From the NCBI GenBank assembly GCA_023132075.1, contig JAGLYT010000003.1, positions 1 to 21,705 on the forward strand: DNA of 21,705 bases, read 5' to 3'. Shown piece by piece: positions 8,046 through 16,605 of the stretch. The translations under genes and the position numbers were made by a program. The notes beneath the pieces are model-generated. The model had not been told where the DNA came from and did no database searches. It saw only the letters and a program-made list of their open reading frames with translations. Origin of the DNA: a bacterium. GTDB taxonomy: Bacteria; CBDUZB01; JAGLHV01. Position 1 is the first letter of the stretch; each line of letters starts with the position of its first letter.

Positions 8046-9066
8046 TACCGTCTCCTTTTTTTAGAACTATTCTTTTTTTCCGTTGCATTCGCTCACTCGA
8101 AAACTTACGGGAATTATTCGCTTTTTCCCAAAAAGAATAAGCCTCAATAATTCTACTCACTAACTTATGCCTTATTACATCTTTACTGGTAAAACAAACA
8201 AATCCTATTTCCTCTATCTTTCCTAAAACGTACTGCATCTGAACTAATCCGGAAAAATCCTTTCTTTCCAAATCTATTTGTGTGATATCTCCGGTAATAA
8301 CCATGCGGGATTCAAATCCCAGTCTGGTTAAAAACATTTTCATCTGATCAGCAGTAGTATTTTGTGCTTCATCTAATATAATAAAAGCATCATTCAACGT
8401 CCTTCCCCGCATATAAGCTAAAGGAACCACCTCGATAATTTTGTCCTCTCTTAATCTCTGAAATTTTTCAGGGCCTAACATAAGATAAAAAGCATCATAA
8501 AGAGGACTCAAATAAGGATTTACTTTTTCATATAAATCTCCCGGCAAGTAACCTATTTTTTCCCCTGCTTCTACTAACGGTCTGGTTAAAACAATACGGG
8601 AAACTTCCTTTGCCTTTAAAGCAGCTACAGCAGAAGCTACTGCAAGATAAGTTTTTCCCGTACCAGCCGGACCAATAGCAACGACTATATCATATTTCTT
8701 GATTGCCTGAATATATTTTCTTTGTTGCAGGGTTTTTGATTTTATATTTTCTCCTTTTACCGTTGTATAAATTACTTCGGAGAAAACCGGAGATACTTTA
8801 TCTTTCACCCCGAGCCCAATCCGGTCAATTATATATTTAATTTCCTGTTCTTTAAGAATATGTCCCGAACGATAAACATCTAAAATCTCTTCTATAACTT
8901 TTTCCGTTTTTTGTATATTTTTTTCTTTTCCCTTTATTGTAAGTTTATCCCCTCTGGCAATAATAGTAACCTTAAATGCATTTTCCATTAAATGCAAATT
9001 CTCATCAAATTGCCCGCAAAGATTTAAACTTTCTTCATTATTATTTAAAAAAATTTCTTTATTCAT
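8038..9066 (-). CDS. phoH: PhoH-like ATPase (YbeZ type)
   Basis: A cytoplasmic P-loop NTPase of the PhoH family, usually encoded beside ybeY and thought to act with it in RNA or ribosome metabolism. The N-terminal 70 residues form a KH-like RNA-binding segment (ARGDKLTIKGKEKNI at 37-51). The ATPase domain has Walker A GPAGTGKT (132-139), TRPLVEAGEKIGYLPGD (161-177), Walker B IILDEAQN (229-236) and TGDITQIDL (258-266), the last two diagnostic of PhoH. Length 342 is normal. There is no clear Shine-Dalgarno before the ATG at 9066, and 42 bases separate it from aspS, so it likely shares the operon transcript. The basic C-terminal tail (RKFSSERMQRKKRIVLKK) overlaps the start of pgpH. Confidence 0.94.
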   Translation of the reverse strand: MNKEIFLNNNEESLNLCGQFDENLHLMENAFKVTIIARGDKLTIKGKEKNIQKTEKVIEEILDVYRSGHILKEQEIKYIIDRIGLGVKDKVSPVFSEVIYTTVKGENIKSKTLQQRKYIQAIKKYDIVVAIGPAGTGKTYLAVASAVAALKAKEVSRIVLTRPLVEAGEKIGYLPGDLYEKVNPYLSPLYDAFYLMLGPEKFQRLREDKIIEVVPLAYMRGRTLNDAFIILDEAQNTTADQMKMFLTRLGFESRMVITGDITQIDLERKDFSGLVQMQYVLGKIEEIGFVCFTSKDVIRHKLVSRIIEAYSFWEKANNSRKFSSERMQRKKRIVLKKGDGNV

Positions 9067-9108
9067 TTTTATTTAAAAAGTCAAAAATATTAATCTAAAT
9101 AAGATACC

Positions 9109-10857
9109 TTACTCACTAACATTCAATTTAATATGCAGCTCCTGCAGTTGTTTTTCTGTCACAGGAGAAGGAGATTCGGTCAAGAGACAAATTGCTTTTT
9201 GAGTCTTTGGAAAGGCAATTACGTCACGGATAGAATCAGCCCCTACCATAAGCATTATCAACCTGTCCAATCCTAATGCTATTCCCCCATGCGGAGGGGC
9301 GCCAAAATCCAGGGCTTTCAAAAGAAATCCGAATTTTTGCTCTGCCTGAGCATCAGAAATACCTAAAACATTAAACATTTCCCGTTGTAACGAAGCATTA
9401 TGAATTCTTATGCTCCCACCTCCCAATTCATAACCATTCAAAACTAAATCATAAGCACGGGAACGAACTTTTTGCGGCAATTCGCTTAAAAGGGGAATAT
9501 CTTCTTCCTTTGGACTGGTAAAAGGATGATGTAAAGCTTGTAATCGTTTTTCTTCTTCACTGTATTCCAAAAGCGGAAAATCTATAATCCAGGAAAAATG
9601 AAAACTGTCGGAATTAATCAACTTCTTTTTTTCAGCCAGATACAAGCGTAAGTTTGCTAAACTACTATTTACTATTTTTTCTTTATCAGCTACAAATAAT
9701 AACAAATCCCCTTCCTCTCCCTGCATCTTATCCTGTATTTGCTGTAATTCTTCTTTTGAAAAAAATTTAGTAATATTTGATTCCAACCCTTCAGAAGTTA
9801 CTTTCATCCAGGCTAAACCTTTCGCTCCGAAGGAAGCAATCCATGCGGTCATTTCTTCTATCTCTTTACGCGAAAATTCTCCTTTAACCCGAATTCCCCT
9901 AACCTTTCCCCCTTTTTCCACCGCTCCCTTAAAAACCTTAAATTGACAATTACTAACTATTACCGAAAGGTCAATAATTTCCAGTCCAAAACGTAAGTCA
10001 GGTTTATCCGTTCCATACTTTTCCATTGCCTCCCCATAGCTCAGCCGGGAAAAAGGCAACGTTATTTTTTTATTTAATACTTGTTGAAAAAGAGTACTTA
10101 TTATCTCCTCAACTACGGTAAAAATTTCTTCTTCATCTACAAAAGACATTTCCATATCTACCTGGGTAAATTCCGGCTGCCTGTCAGCTCTTAAATCTTC
10201 ATCTCTAAAACATTTACAAATTTGAAAATACTTATCCATTCCGGCAACCATCAAAAGCTGTTTAAATAATTGAGGAGATTGCGGCAAAGCAAAAAACTCA
10301 GCGGGATTAACTCTGCTGGGAACTAAATAATCCCTGGCTCCTTCAGGTGTAGATTTAGTCAAAATAGGGGTTTCTACCTCCATAAATCCTCTTTTGTCTA
10401 ATATATCCCTTATTATTTTACTTACTTTATGGCGCAGGGAGAAATTCTTCAATAACTGCGGCCGCCTTAAATCAAGATATCTGTATTTCAATCTGATCTC
10501 TTCCGAAGTCTTTGTTTTCTCGGAAATTTCAAAGGGAGGAGTAAGTGATTTATTCAGTAATTCCACTTCTTCGGCAACAAGCTCAATTTCCCCTGTTTTT
10601 AACAGAGTATTTTCCGTATCCAGCGGGCGTCTTCTTATTTTTCCTTTAACTGAAAGAACATATTCACTGCGCAGCTTATGAGCAACTTCTAATTTGGCAT
10701 CAAAAACCACCTGGAGAACATCTCCTTTATCCCTTAAATCAATAAAGGTTACTCCCCCGTGGTCACGCCGTGAATGAACCCATCCGCAAACTACTACTTC
10801 CTGCCCGACATTATCTTTATTCAGTTGAGCACAATAATGAGTCCTTTTTAATTTCAT
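9109..10857 (-). CDS. aspS: Aspartyl-tRNA synthetase
   Basis: Class II synthetase that charges tRNA-Asp. It has an OB-fold anticodon domain (residues 1-105, CGWVHSRRDHGG at 24-35), a catalytic core with FALPQSPQLFKQLLM and FRDEDLRADRQPEFTQVD, a bacterial GAD insertion in the middle, and GGIALGLDRLIMLM near the C-terminus. I place the start at ATG 10857 (582 residues): it has AGGA 7 bases upstream, lies 13 bases after the hisS stop, and the family begins exactly here. The frame is open 23 codons further upstream to 10926, but that would run inside hisS and add a sequence unlike the family. H33 in RRDHGG is the residue found in non-discriminating AspRS enzymes that also load tRNA-Asn; see findings. 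Confidence 0.95.
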   Translation of the reverse strand: MKLKRTHYCAQLNKDNVGQEVVVCGWVHSRRDHGGVTFIDLRDKGDVLQVVFDAKLEVAHKLRSEYVLSVKGKIRRRPLDTENTLLKTGEIELVAEEVELLNKSLTPPFEISEKTKTSEEIRLKYRYLDLRRPQLLKNFSLRHKVSKIIRDILDKRGFMEVETPILTKSTPEGARDYLVPSRVNPAEFFALPQSPQLFKQLLMVAGMDKYFQICKCFRDEDLRADRQPEFTQVDMEMSFVDEEEIFTVVEEIISTLFQQVLNKKITLPFSRLSYGEAMEKYGTDKPDLRFGLEIIDLSVIVSNCQFKVFKGAVEKGGKVRGIRVKGEFSRKEIEEMTAWIASFGAKGLAWMKVTSEGLESNITKFFSKEELQQIQDKMQGEEGDLLLFVADKEKIVNSSLANLRLYLAEKKKLINSDSFHFSWIIDFPLLEYSEEEKRLQALHHPFTSPKEEDIPLLSELPQKVRSRAYDLVLNGYELGGGSIRIHNASLQREMFNVLGISDAQAEQKFGFLLKALDFGAPPHGGIALGLDRLIMLMVGADSIRDVIAFPKTQKAICLLTESPSPVTEKQLQELHIKLNVSE

Positions 10858-10870
10858 TTTCTTTTCCTTT

Positions 10871-12184
10871 TTATGAATTTCCGAGTTCCCTTTGTTCCAC
10901 TCTGCCTTGACTTGTCGATTTGTCATCCCCTCTTATTGCTCCCATTAAGTCTCCTGGTTTTACTTCTTTCTGTTTTTCTTTCTCCATATCCCTTAAAATT
11001 ACTACTCCTTTTTGCAATTCCTCATCTCCTATAATAACGGTAAATTTTGCTTGTAATCTATTAGCTTCTTTTAATTGTGCTTTTAGGCTTTTTTCATTAT
11101 AATCTACCTGACAGGAAACTTTATTACATCGTAACCCACCGGCCAAATCAACACCTCTGGCTAAAGCCCTTTCCCCTAAACAAGCAAAATATACATCTAA
11201 TTCTTTCTTTATAGGCAAATCAATCTTTTCTGAATTTACCACTTCTAATAACCTTTCTAATCCTAGCGCACAACCCACTGCCGGTACAGAATGCCCCCCC
11301 ATATCTTTCACCAAATTATCATATCTTCCCCCGGCAGCAATGGCATCCTGTGCCCCTAATTTACCACATTTTATTTCAAATACTATTCCGGTATAATAAT
11401 CTAAACCCCTTACTAAATAAGGATCTTCCTTGTATTTTATGTCCAAATCTTGAAGATATTCTTTTATTTCTTCTGTTTTTTTCTTACAATCCTGACACAA
11501 ACACTCAGAAATAAGAGGAACATTTTCAATATAATTCCTGCATTGTTTATTTTTACAATCCAATACCCTAAAAGGATTTTTGGAAAATCTCCTCTGACAA
11601 TCGACACAAAGATTAGAAAGATTTTTTTGCATAGACTCGGTAAAAATACCTTTGTACTTTTTTCTACAACTTTCACAACCTACATTATTGATGTACAACT
11701 TGAAATTCTTCTCTTTCAACCCTACCTTCCCAAAAAAATCCACAAACACATTTATAATTTCCACATCACTTCTGGTATTATCACTACCAAATAATTCCGC
11801 TCCTATTTGCCGAAACTCTCTATATCTACCTGCCTGAGGCCTTTCATACCGGAACATTGGGCCCAGATAATAAAGCCGCAAGGAAGCATTTTCTCGATAC
11901 AAATTGCGTTCTATATAGGCACGTACTACACCGGCAGTGCCTTCCGGCCGCAAACTCAAACTCCTGCTCTTTTTGTCCTGGAAAGTATACATCTCTTTTT
12001 CTACAATATCCGATACCTCTCCGATGCTACGGGTAAAAAGCTCCGTCCGCTCAAAAGTAGGAATTACTATTTCCCTATGCCCATAAGAAGAAAAAACCTC
12101 CCTCCCTAATTTTTCCAGGTAACGTAATTTCAGTGCTTCTTCGTTTAAAATGTCTCTTGTTCCCCGCACAGAAAAATATTTCAC
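10871..12184 (-). CDS. hisS: Histidyl-tRNA synthetase
   Basis: Class II HisRS. Motif 2 appears as YYLGPMFRYERPQAGRYREF (105-124), the HisA motif as LVRGLDYYTG (257-266) and motif 3 as CALGLERLL (305-313); AAGGRYDNL (283-291) is also typical. The insertion between them holds nine cysteines between residues 170 and 233 (C-x2-C pairs at 170/173, 193/196, 230/233), as in the bacterial HisRS subgroup with GC-x-C and ELCxDC motifs, and may bind zinc. The start is GTG at 12184, with GGAGGG 6 bases upstream and a 4-base GTGA overlap with the preceding gene. It has 437 residues (family about 420-430), the extra being a polar C-terminal tail. The hisS-aspS pair is common in Firmicutes-like genomes. Confidence 0.95.
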   Translation of the reverse strand: MKYFSVRGTRDILNEEALKLRYLEKLGREVFSSYGHREIVIPTFERTELFTRSIGEVSDIVEKEMYTFQDKKSRSLSLRPEGTAGVVRAYIERNLYRENASLRLYYLGPMFRYERPQAGRYREFRQIGAELFGSDNTRSDVEIINVFVDFFGKVGLKEKNFKLYINNVGCESCRKKYKGIFTESMQKNLSNLCVDCQRRFSKNPFRVLDCKNKQCRNYIENVPLISECLCQDCKKKTEEIKEYLQDLDIKYKEDPYLVRGLDYYTGIVFEIKCGKLGAQDAIAAGGRYDNLVKDMGGHSVPAVGCALGLERLLEVVNSEKIDLPIKKELDVYFACLGERALARGVDLAGGLRCNKVSCQVDYNEKSLKAQLKEANRLQAKFTVIIGDEELQKGVVILRDMEKEKQKEVKPGDLMGAIRGDDKSTSQGRVEQRELGNS

Positions 12185-13026
12185 AGTACTCCCTCCACTA
12201 ATCTTCTTGTGTTTTTATAAATTTTCTTTAACATTGACGGCAATTCTTCCTCTTTGACTTCTTTTAATATTTCTAACATAAAGACCCCTCTAAAATTCAC
12301 TTTCCATAATTCACCTAAAAATTCATCCCAATTAATAATTCCCTCCCCCACAGGAAAATGATCGTCATTTTTACCATAATTATCGGAAATATGTAAGGAA
12401 TTAATTTTTTGCCCAAATTTCTTTACCGCTTCCAAAGTCCCTTCACCTAAATTTGCATGGGAAGTATCTAAACAAATCCCTGAATTTTTAGAATCAAATT
12501 GATTGATTAAATTTAACAAATCATTAAAACCCCCAAAAAAAATATGGGGAAGTAAATTTTCAACCGCTATCTTAATCCCCTTTTTTTCCCCATAAACAAT
12601 AATAGCTCTAAGACTTTCCGTCGCCTTTTTAAACCATTCACTTCTTTCTTTAAAATTATTTTCAGACATTTCTTTTATTGTAGGATGAAGCACTAAAATA
12701 TTTCCGTCCAAAACTCTTAAGACATCAATAATGTTTTTTATTTCCTTTACCGTATTTACACGCTGTTGCTCATTTAAATCGGAAATGTCGAAAGTAGAGG
12801 AATAGGGAGCATGCATTGAATGTATTTTCAACCCAAGCTCTTTTAATTTATCTTTAAGTTCATATACATAAAGCCAATTTTGATAATTAAATTGATAAAA
12901 TTTATCTTTATTCAGCCGTGGATTAAAACAAAGTTCAATATTATCAAAACCCGCTTCTTTGAATAAACAAATTTTTTCCAACAAGTTATAATTATAAATA
13001 ATCCCTGTAGAAATTCCTATTTCCAT
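12181..13026 (-). CDS. Sugar phosphate isomerase/epimerase-like TIM-barrel protein
   Basis: A xylose isomerase-like/AP endonuclease family 2 TIM barrel of 281 residues. Expected metal ligands are all present: H72 (SMHAPYS), H114 (VLHPT), E156 (AVENL), D187 and H190 (CLDTSHAN), H212 (LHISDN), D222-H223 (DDHFPVGEG) and E252 (MLEIL). Such proteins act on sugars or inositol derivatives, while a subgroup (Nfo) repairs abasic DNA; GEG-x2-NWDEF and the HISDN motif favour the sugar-type branch. The substrate cannot be told from the sequence. It overlaps hisS by 4 bases and starts 66 bases after the primase-like gene, so it probably heads or sits near the head of the hisS-aspS operon. The ATG has only a weak GGA ribosome binding site. 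Confidence 0.85.
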   Translation of the reverse strand: MEIGISTGIIYNYNLLEKICLFKEAGFDNIELCFNPRLNKDKFYQFNYQNWLYVYELKDKLKELGLKIHSMHAPYSSTFDISDLNEQQRVNTVKEIKNIIDVLRVLDGNILVLHPTIKEMSENNFKERSEWFKKATESLRAIIVYGEKKGIKIAVENLLPHIFFGGFNDLLNLINQFDSKNSGICLDTSHANLGEGTLEAVKKFGQKINSLHISDNYGKNDDHFPVGEGIINWDEFLGELWKVNFRGVFMLEILKEVKEEELPSMLKKIYKNTRRLVEGVL

Positions 13027-13092
13027 TTGAATTTATTTCCGCTTTTTAAAATAAATAAAATTTGTATGATAATCACAAAATCTTCTATAGTT

Positions 13093-14490
13093 TCAATTAA
13101 CTTTATAATGTTCTAAACTATGTCCACACCATTTCTTCCAACAAAACCCTTTTTTCTGGAAAGAAATACAGTTTAAATCTTCTTCCTGATCCGTTCCGTC
13201 ACTCAACAGTCCTGCAAAAAGACGGACATAAAAATCGGCACGCAAATTGGCATCGTTTCTTACCCACATATTTCCCCAATCATAATTACGCTCATACTTG
13301 GAACGAATAAAGCCGGCGATATGTTTAGGATGCCATTTTTCCTTTAATAATACCCGCGTAATAGTCTGAATATTCGTTGGCTTTAATAGATTATCATTGG
13401 GGAAGGAAAGAGCGTGTGATATACAAGGAGGAAATTTTCCAAAATCAAAACAATCATAAGTTTTTTCCCAGTCAGAAGGCAAATCATGTTCCTGGGAATC
13501 AAAATGTTTATGAAATTGATAGAGCTGTGATCGCTTATAACTTCTAATTAAATTCTCACACCCTCTTGATGCATCCGGAATACGGGTTTCTACTTTAGAG
13601 GCATACTCACTGGCTTTCCGAAAATCATTTTTCCATTGGCATAAATTTTCCATGCTTACCGTTTCCGTTCTGGGAAGAGCAATCTGAACAGGTTTTTTTG
13701 CCGCTAACTCACCGATTTTAAATCCCTTATTTTTATGTTTTTGATAGGTACTAAAGGGACAACGAATATGTCGAAAATGAAGGGGGTCTCCATACATAGA
13801 CAAATCCAGGGAAATCGCTTCCCGTACTGAATTATTCATTCCCACGGCTAAATCAGTGCAAACAACGGGTATTCCCCTATTACGCATCTTTTTAATAACC
13901 AAATGAGCCACATATTCCATTAACCGGCCTATCCCATCATAAGCTTTTCCCTGTTTGAGAGACAAGTACAGTCCCCTATTTTTCAAATCAAGATATTTGC
14001 TTTTCATAGAAGAAGGAATGTTACCTATCTCCTCGATTTTTTGATGAATTTTGTTGTTTTGAGGTAACCGGATGGAAAAATGATATCCCCGGCCGGTCAT
14101 AATTACTAAAGGAATAATGTTGAATTTGTAAAATACGCTCAATATTGTTTTATATAACGACTCTAATTTACTAAATGTCCGATAAGGATTAAGGTATATT
14201 TCTCCCGGATAATCCATATTAAAATATTCCACATCCAAAAATCCTAAACTACTCATCCTATCCCAACTGGAACGAAAAATATCCCATCCGTTCCCTAATA
14301 TTTGCTCAAATCCCTCTTGAGGAGTCAATCCAATCTCTTCATCTTTTTTACCTACCCAGTGTTTTTCTTCTCCATAACCAACCAGTGTTGCTGCCGTAAA
14401 AGAAGAAAAATTATTCCCCTCTCCTCCACAATATTCTACAATTCTCCTTCGCACCTCAGGATGAAAATAAAAATCCGTTAAACTTGACAT
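13093..14490 (-). CDS. Probable archaeo-eukaryotic-type primase with PriL-like cysteine domain
   Basis: A 465-residue protein that I cannot name by gene, but whose motifs fit the archaeo-eukaryotic primase (AEP) superfamily. Visible: LGFLDVEYF (82-90), with D86-x-E88 as candidate metal ligands; VIMTGRGYHF (129-138), matching the AEP sGxGxH motif; SLDLSMYGDP (227-236), with D229 as candidate third acidic residue; then HFRHIRCPFSTYQKH (238-252), resembling the R-x-P-x-S...K block after motif III. The C-terminal part (about 350-465) begins with PPCI and holds C356, C441, C450 and C455 (C-x84-C-x8-C-x4-C), recalling the 4Fe-4S domain of the primase large subunit PriL. If right, this single chain joins a PriS-like catalytic part and a PriL-like part and would make primers or fill gaps. 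The neighbours are housekeeping genes; no integrase, helicase or CRISPR gene is near. Confidence 0.65.
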   Translation of the reverse strand: MSSLTDFYFHPEVRRRIVEYCGGEGNNFSSFTAATLVGYGEEKHWVGKKDEEIGLTPQEGFEQILGNGWDIFRSSWDRMSSLGFLDVEYFNMDYPGEIYLNPYRTFSKLESLYKTILSVFYKFNIIPLVIMTGRGYHFSIRLPQNNKIHQKIEEIGNIPSSMKSKYLDLKNRGLYLSLKQGKAYDGIGRLMEYVAHLVIKKMRNRGIPVVCTDLAVGMNNSVREAISLDLSMYGDPLHFRHIRCPFSTYQKHKNKGFKIGELAAKKPVQIALPRTETVSMENLCQWKNDFRKASEYASKVETRIPDASRGCENLIRSYKRSQLYQFHKHFDSQEHDLPSDWEKTYDCFDFGKFPPCISHALSFPNDNLLKPTNIQTITRVLLKEKWHPKHIAGFIRSKYERNYDWGNMWVRNDANLRADFYVRLFAGLLSDGTDQEEDLNCISFQKKGFCWKKWCGHSLEHYKVN

Positions 14491-14550
14491 ATAATTTCTC
14501 TTTTATTGAACCTTTTTTGTTTTTTATTCTTTAAAACTTATCTCTTTAAT

Positions 14551-14578
14551 AAAAATAACTGCCCAACAAAAGACAGTT
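14551..14578 (-). terminator. Possible second intrinsic terminator before the primase gene
   Basis: Read on the minus strand, a 7-base-pair stem AACTGTC / GGCAGTT (one G-U pair) with an 8-base loop is followed by a short T run. The wobble pair forms only in the minus-strand RNA, which supports this orientation. It lies about 60 bases upstream of the primase start, so it could end leftover transcription from the diguanylate cyclase gene or attenuate the primase transcript. Confidence 0.4.
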
Positions 14579-14638
14579 TATTAATGCCCTTTTTTAAATT
14601 TAAAGCATTTTGTTTTGAATAATTTTTTAAATAGCCGT

Positions 14639-14673
14639 AAAAAAATTCATATTTTCCCTTGCCGGGAAAATAT
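14639..14673 (-). terminator. Intrinsic terminator after the diguanylate cyclase gene
   Basis: A perfect 10-base-pair inverted repeat, ATATTTTCCC / GGGAAAATAT, with a 5-base loop. On the minus strand it is followed after two bases by seven Ts. It lies about 95 bases past the stop codon of the REC-GAF-GGDEF gene and is well placed to end that transcript. The spacer from 14491 to 14768 otherwise holds no convincing gene. Confidence 0.65.
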
Positions 14674-14768
14674 CTCCGGAAATTTTCGCATAAACGCTGT
14701 ATCTTTTTCTAAAAAAATTTTTTGATATTCGATTTGAAAGAATAAGGTAAATAAACAAAAGTACAAAC

Positions 14769-16220
14769 TTATTCATGAAAAACAGGGACCGGGGCACATT
14801 CAATTTTATTTTTACCTGTTTTTTTAGCCTGATAAAGAGCATCGTCTGCTCTCTTAATAAACATCTCTATTTCTTCTCGCAATTGGTAAGTAGCCACTCC
14901 TCCGCTAACGGTTAATTTTTTTATGTCTTTTTTCCCTCCCTGGTTTCTACCCAAAAATTTTCTGCCGAAAAGACTTTCTTCAGCAGATTTTCTTATCTTT
15001 TCTGCTACTCTTGTGGCTTCTTTAATGTCTGTTTCCGGTAAAATAACAATAAACTCCTCTCCGCCATAACGACTGACGACATCCACATTACGCACGTTTT
15101 CAGTCAAAATTTTCGCTATTTTCTTAAGTACTGCATCCCCTACTAAGTGGCTATAATTATCATTAAACTTTTTGAAATCATCAACATCGAACATGATTAA
15201 AGAGAGAGAATGATGATATCTTTGATTTCGTTTAATTTCTTCCTTTAATTGTTTCATAAAATACCTTCTATTAAATAAACCGGTTAATTCATCCGTAACG
15301 GCTAGTTTTGTTACCTTATCATACAAACGGATTTTTTCTATAGCAATAGCCGTCTGATGAGCAACAATAGAAACAAAAGCAACATCTTCTTCAGTAAAAA
15401 AAGGCTCCTTATTGGAAAAATTAAATACGCCTATAATCTCTTTTTCCTGTTTTATGGGTATACTAATAAACGATTTAGTTGCATAAACGGATTGGTTTTT
15501 ACGTAAAAGCCGCAGATCATTTTCAATATCCATAACACACAACGGTTCCCCTGTTTCAAAGACCCGGCCGGCAATGCTTTCTCCTATTTTTAATCTGGTC
15601 TCTTTAACTATTTTTTCTTCCAACCCATATGCCCCGCAAATAAAAAGCTCTTTCGAGTCCTTATCTACAAGCATCAAAGAACCCCTCTGTGCTTCTAACA
15701 TCTGAGAAACTTTAACTACAGAAAAATCTACTAAATCCTCTAAAGAAAAAATTACATTAAACATCTTACTTATTTCCAAGATAGCTTCAATTCTTCTTTT
15801 TTCTCTTTTTAATTTTTCAATAAGTTCTTTATTTTTTAAAGCAAGAGCACGTTTTTGCAAACCTTTTTGCACCACCGACTTCACATGGGTAATATCAAAC
15901 GGTTTAGTGATATAATCATAGGCACCTTCTATTAAGGCACTTATAGCTGTTTCCATTTGAGCATGGCCGGTTATGATAATAACACACACGTCCGCATCTA
16001 TATTTTTTATTGCCCGAGCTATTTCCAAACCATTTATATCCGGTAATTTTAAGTCTATAATGGCTACATCCGGGGAAATTTTCTTTGCCAGTTTAATAGC
16101 TTCTTCTCCATGGTTGGCAGAAAAAATCTGCCAGTCTTCCTCTTGTAATGACATACTCAGCGTTTCTGTAATCATGGGCTCATCATCGACTACAATAATT
16201 TTCATCTGCTCGTTAATCAT
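14769..16220 (-). CDS. Response regulator diguanylate cyclase (REC-GAF-GGDEF)
   Basis: A cytoplasmic signalling enzyme of 483 residues. The receiver domain (about 6-125) has D12/D13, phospho-acceptor D56 (IIDLKLP), T84 and K106. A short coiled-coil linker (125-148) leads to a GAF domain (about 150-298), then a GGDEF domain (about 302-475) with DELTGLFNRRYF (310-321), D345 in FDVDDFK, and an active-site GGEEF at 386-390. RNVD at 377-380, five residues before it, is the inhibitory I-site, so product feedback by cyclic di-GMP is expected. Phosphorylation by an unlinked histidine kinase plus a GAF ligand probably control activity; no kinase gene lies in the window. The ATG at 16220 is preceded by AGGG 9 bases upstream. 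A strong promoter lies about 95 bases upstream and a hairpin terminator downstream, so it seems to be a single-gene transcript. Confidence 0.95.
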   Translation of the reverse strand: MINEQMKIIVVDDEPMITETLSMSLQEEDWQIFSANHGEEAIKLAKKISPDVAIIDLKLPDINGLEIARAIKNIDADVCVIIITGHAQMETAISALIEGAYDYITKPFDITHVKSVVQKGLQKRALALKNKELIEKLKREKRRIEAILEISKMFNVIFSLEDLVDFSVVKVSQMLEAQRGSLMLVDKDSKELFICGAYGLEEKIVKETRLKIGESIAGRVFETGEPLCVMDIENDLRLLRKNQSVYATKSFISIPIKQEKEIIGVFNFSNKEPFFTEEDVAFVSIVAHQTAIAIEKIRLYDKVTKLAVTDELTGLFNRRYFMKQLKEEIKRNQRYHHSLSLIMFDVDDFKKFNDNYSHLVGDAVLKKIAKILTENVRNVDVVSRYGGEEFIVILPETDIKEATRVAEKIRKSAEESLFGRKFLGRNQGGKKDIKKLTVSGGVATYQLREEIEMFIKRADDALYQAKKTGKNKIECAPVPVFHE

Positions 16221-16314
16221 AATTGAATCCCTTGTTTTTGGTTTTTAATAGAATGAACTTCTTTTTAAGAAGGTCTACTCTCCCCCCTTTACCAAACATT
16301 TCTCTTGATAATTT

Positions 16315-16343
16315 ATTTTATCAATAATTCCTGCTTTTGTCAA
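16315..16343 (-). promoter_or_regulatory. Sigma-70-type promoter for the diguanylate cyclase gene
   Basis: On the minus strand TTGACA (16338-16343) is followed by a 17-base spacer and TAAAAT (16315-16320). This is near consensus, and gives a leader of roughly 85-90 bases before the ATG at 16220. Confidence 0.75.
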
Positions 16344-16576
16344 TGTAATTTATCCTCCAAAAAAGTCTCTTCAAAAACAAAAAGATCGAGCAGTAATTCT
16401 GACAAAAATTATTCGCTCTCTTCTATTATGCAGATTAGAATATTCAATTGAATAAATAAGCATTGGAACTTAAATTCCGGGAAAATGAAAAATTTGTGAA
16501 CATTCAAAAATTAAAAAATGAAACCGTTAAAAAGTGTCCGATTTTAATTTGCAACCGGCAATTAAGCAAAAATGTA

Positions 16577-16605
16577 TTGACTTTTTAAAGCGGATTTTAT
16601 ATTAT
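16577..16605 (+). promoter_or_regulatory. Sigma-70-type promoter for the AsmA-like gene and tRNA cluster
   Basis: TTGACT (16577-16582), a 17-base spacer and TATTAT (16600-16605) form a good promoter. Transcription would start near 16612, giving a leader of about 95 bases before the TTG start codon at 16706, and could continue through the tRNA genes to the terminator at 18174-18211. Confidence 0.75.

Noticed and set aside
14491-14768. Cyclic di-GMP riboswitch between the diguanylate cyclase and the primase gene
   Set aside because: The context was tempting, but none of the conserved GEMM-type core segments are present; the structure seen is explained by terminator hairpins.
14627-14842. Small open frame on the minus strand overlapping the end of the cyclase gene
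   Set aside because: It overlaps the GGDEF gene in another frame and then crosses the terminator hairpin; low-complexity AT-rich sequence explains it.
16252-16347. 22-codon minus-strand frame starting at a TTG behind GGAGG
   Set aside because: Its start coincides with the -35 box of a near-consensus promoter, so it would not be transcribed from it; too short and unlike any protein.
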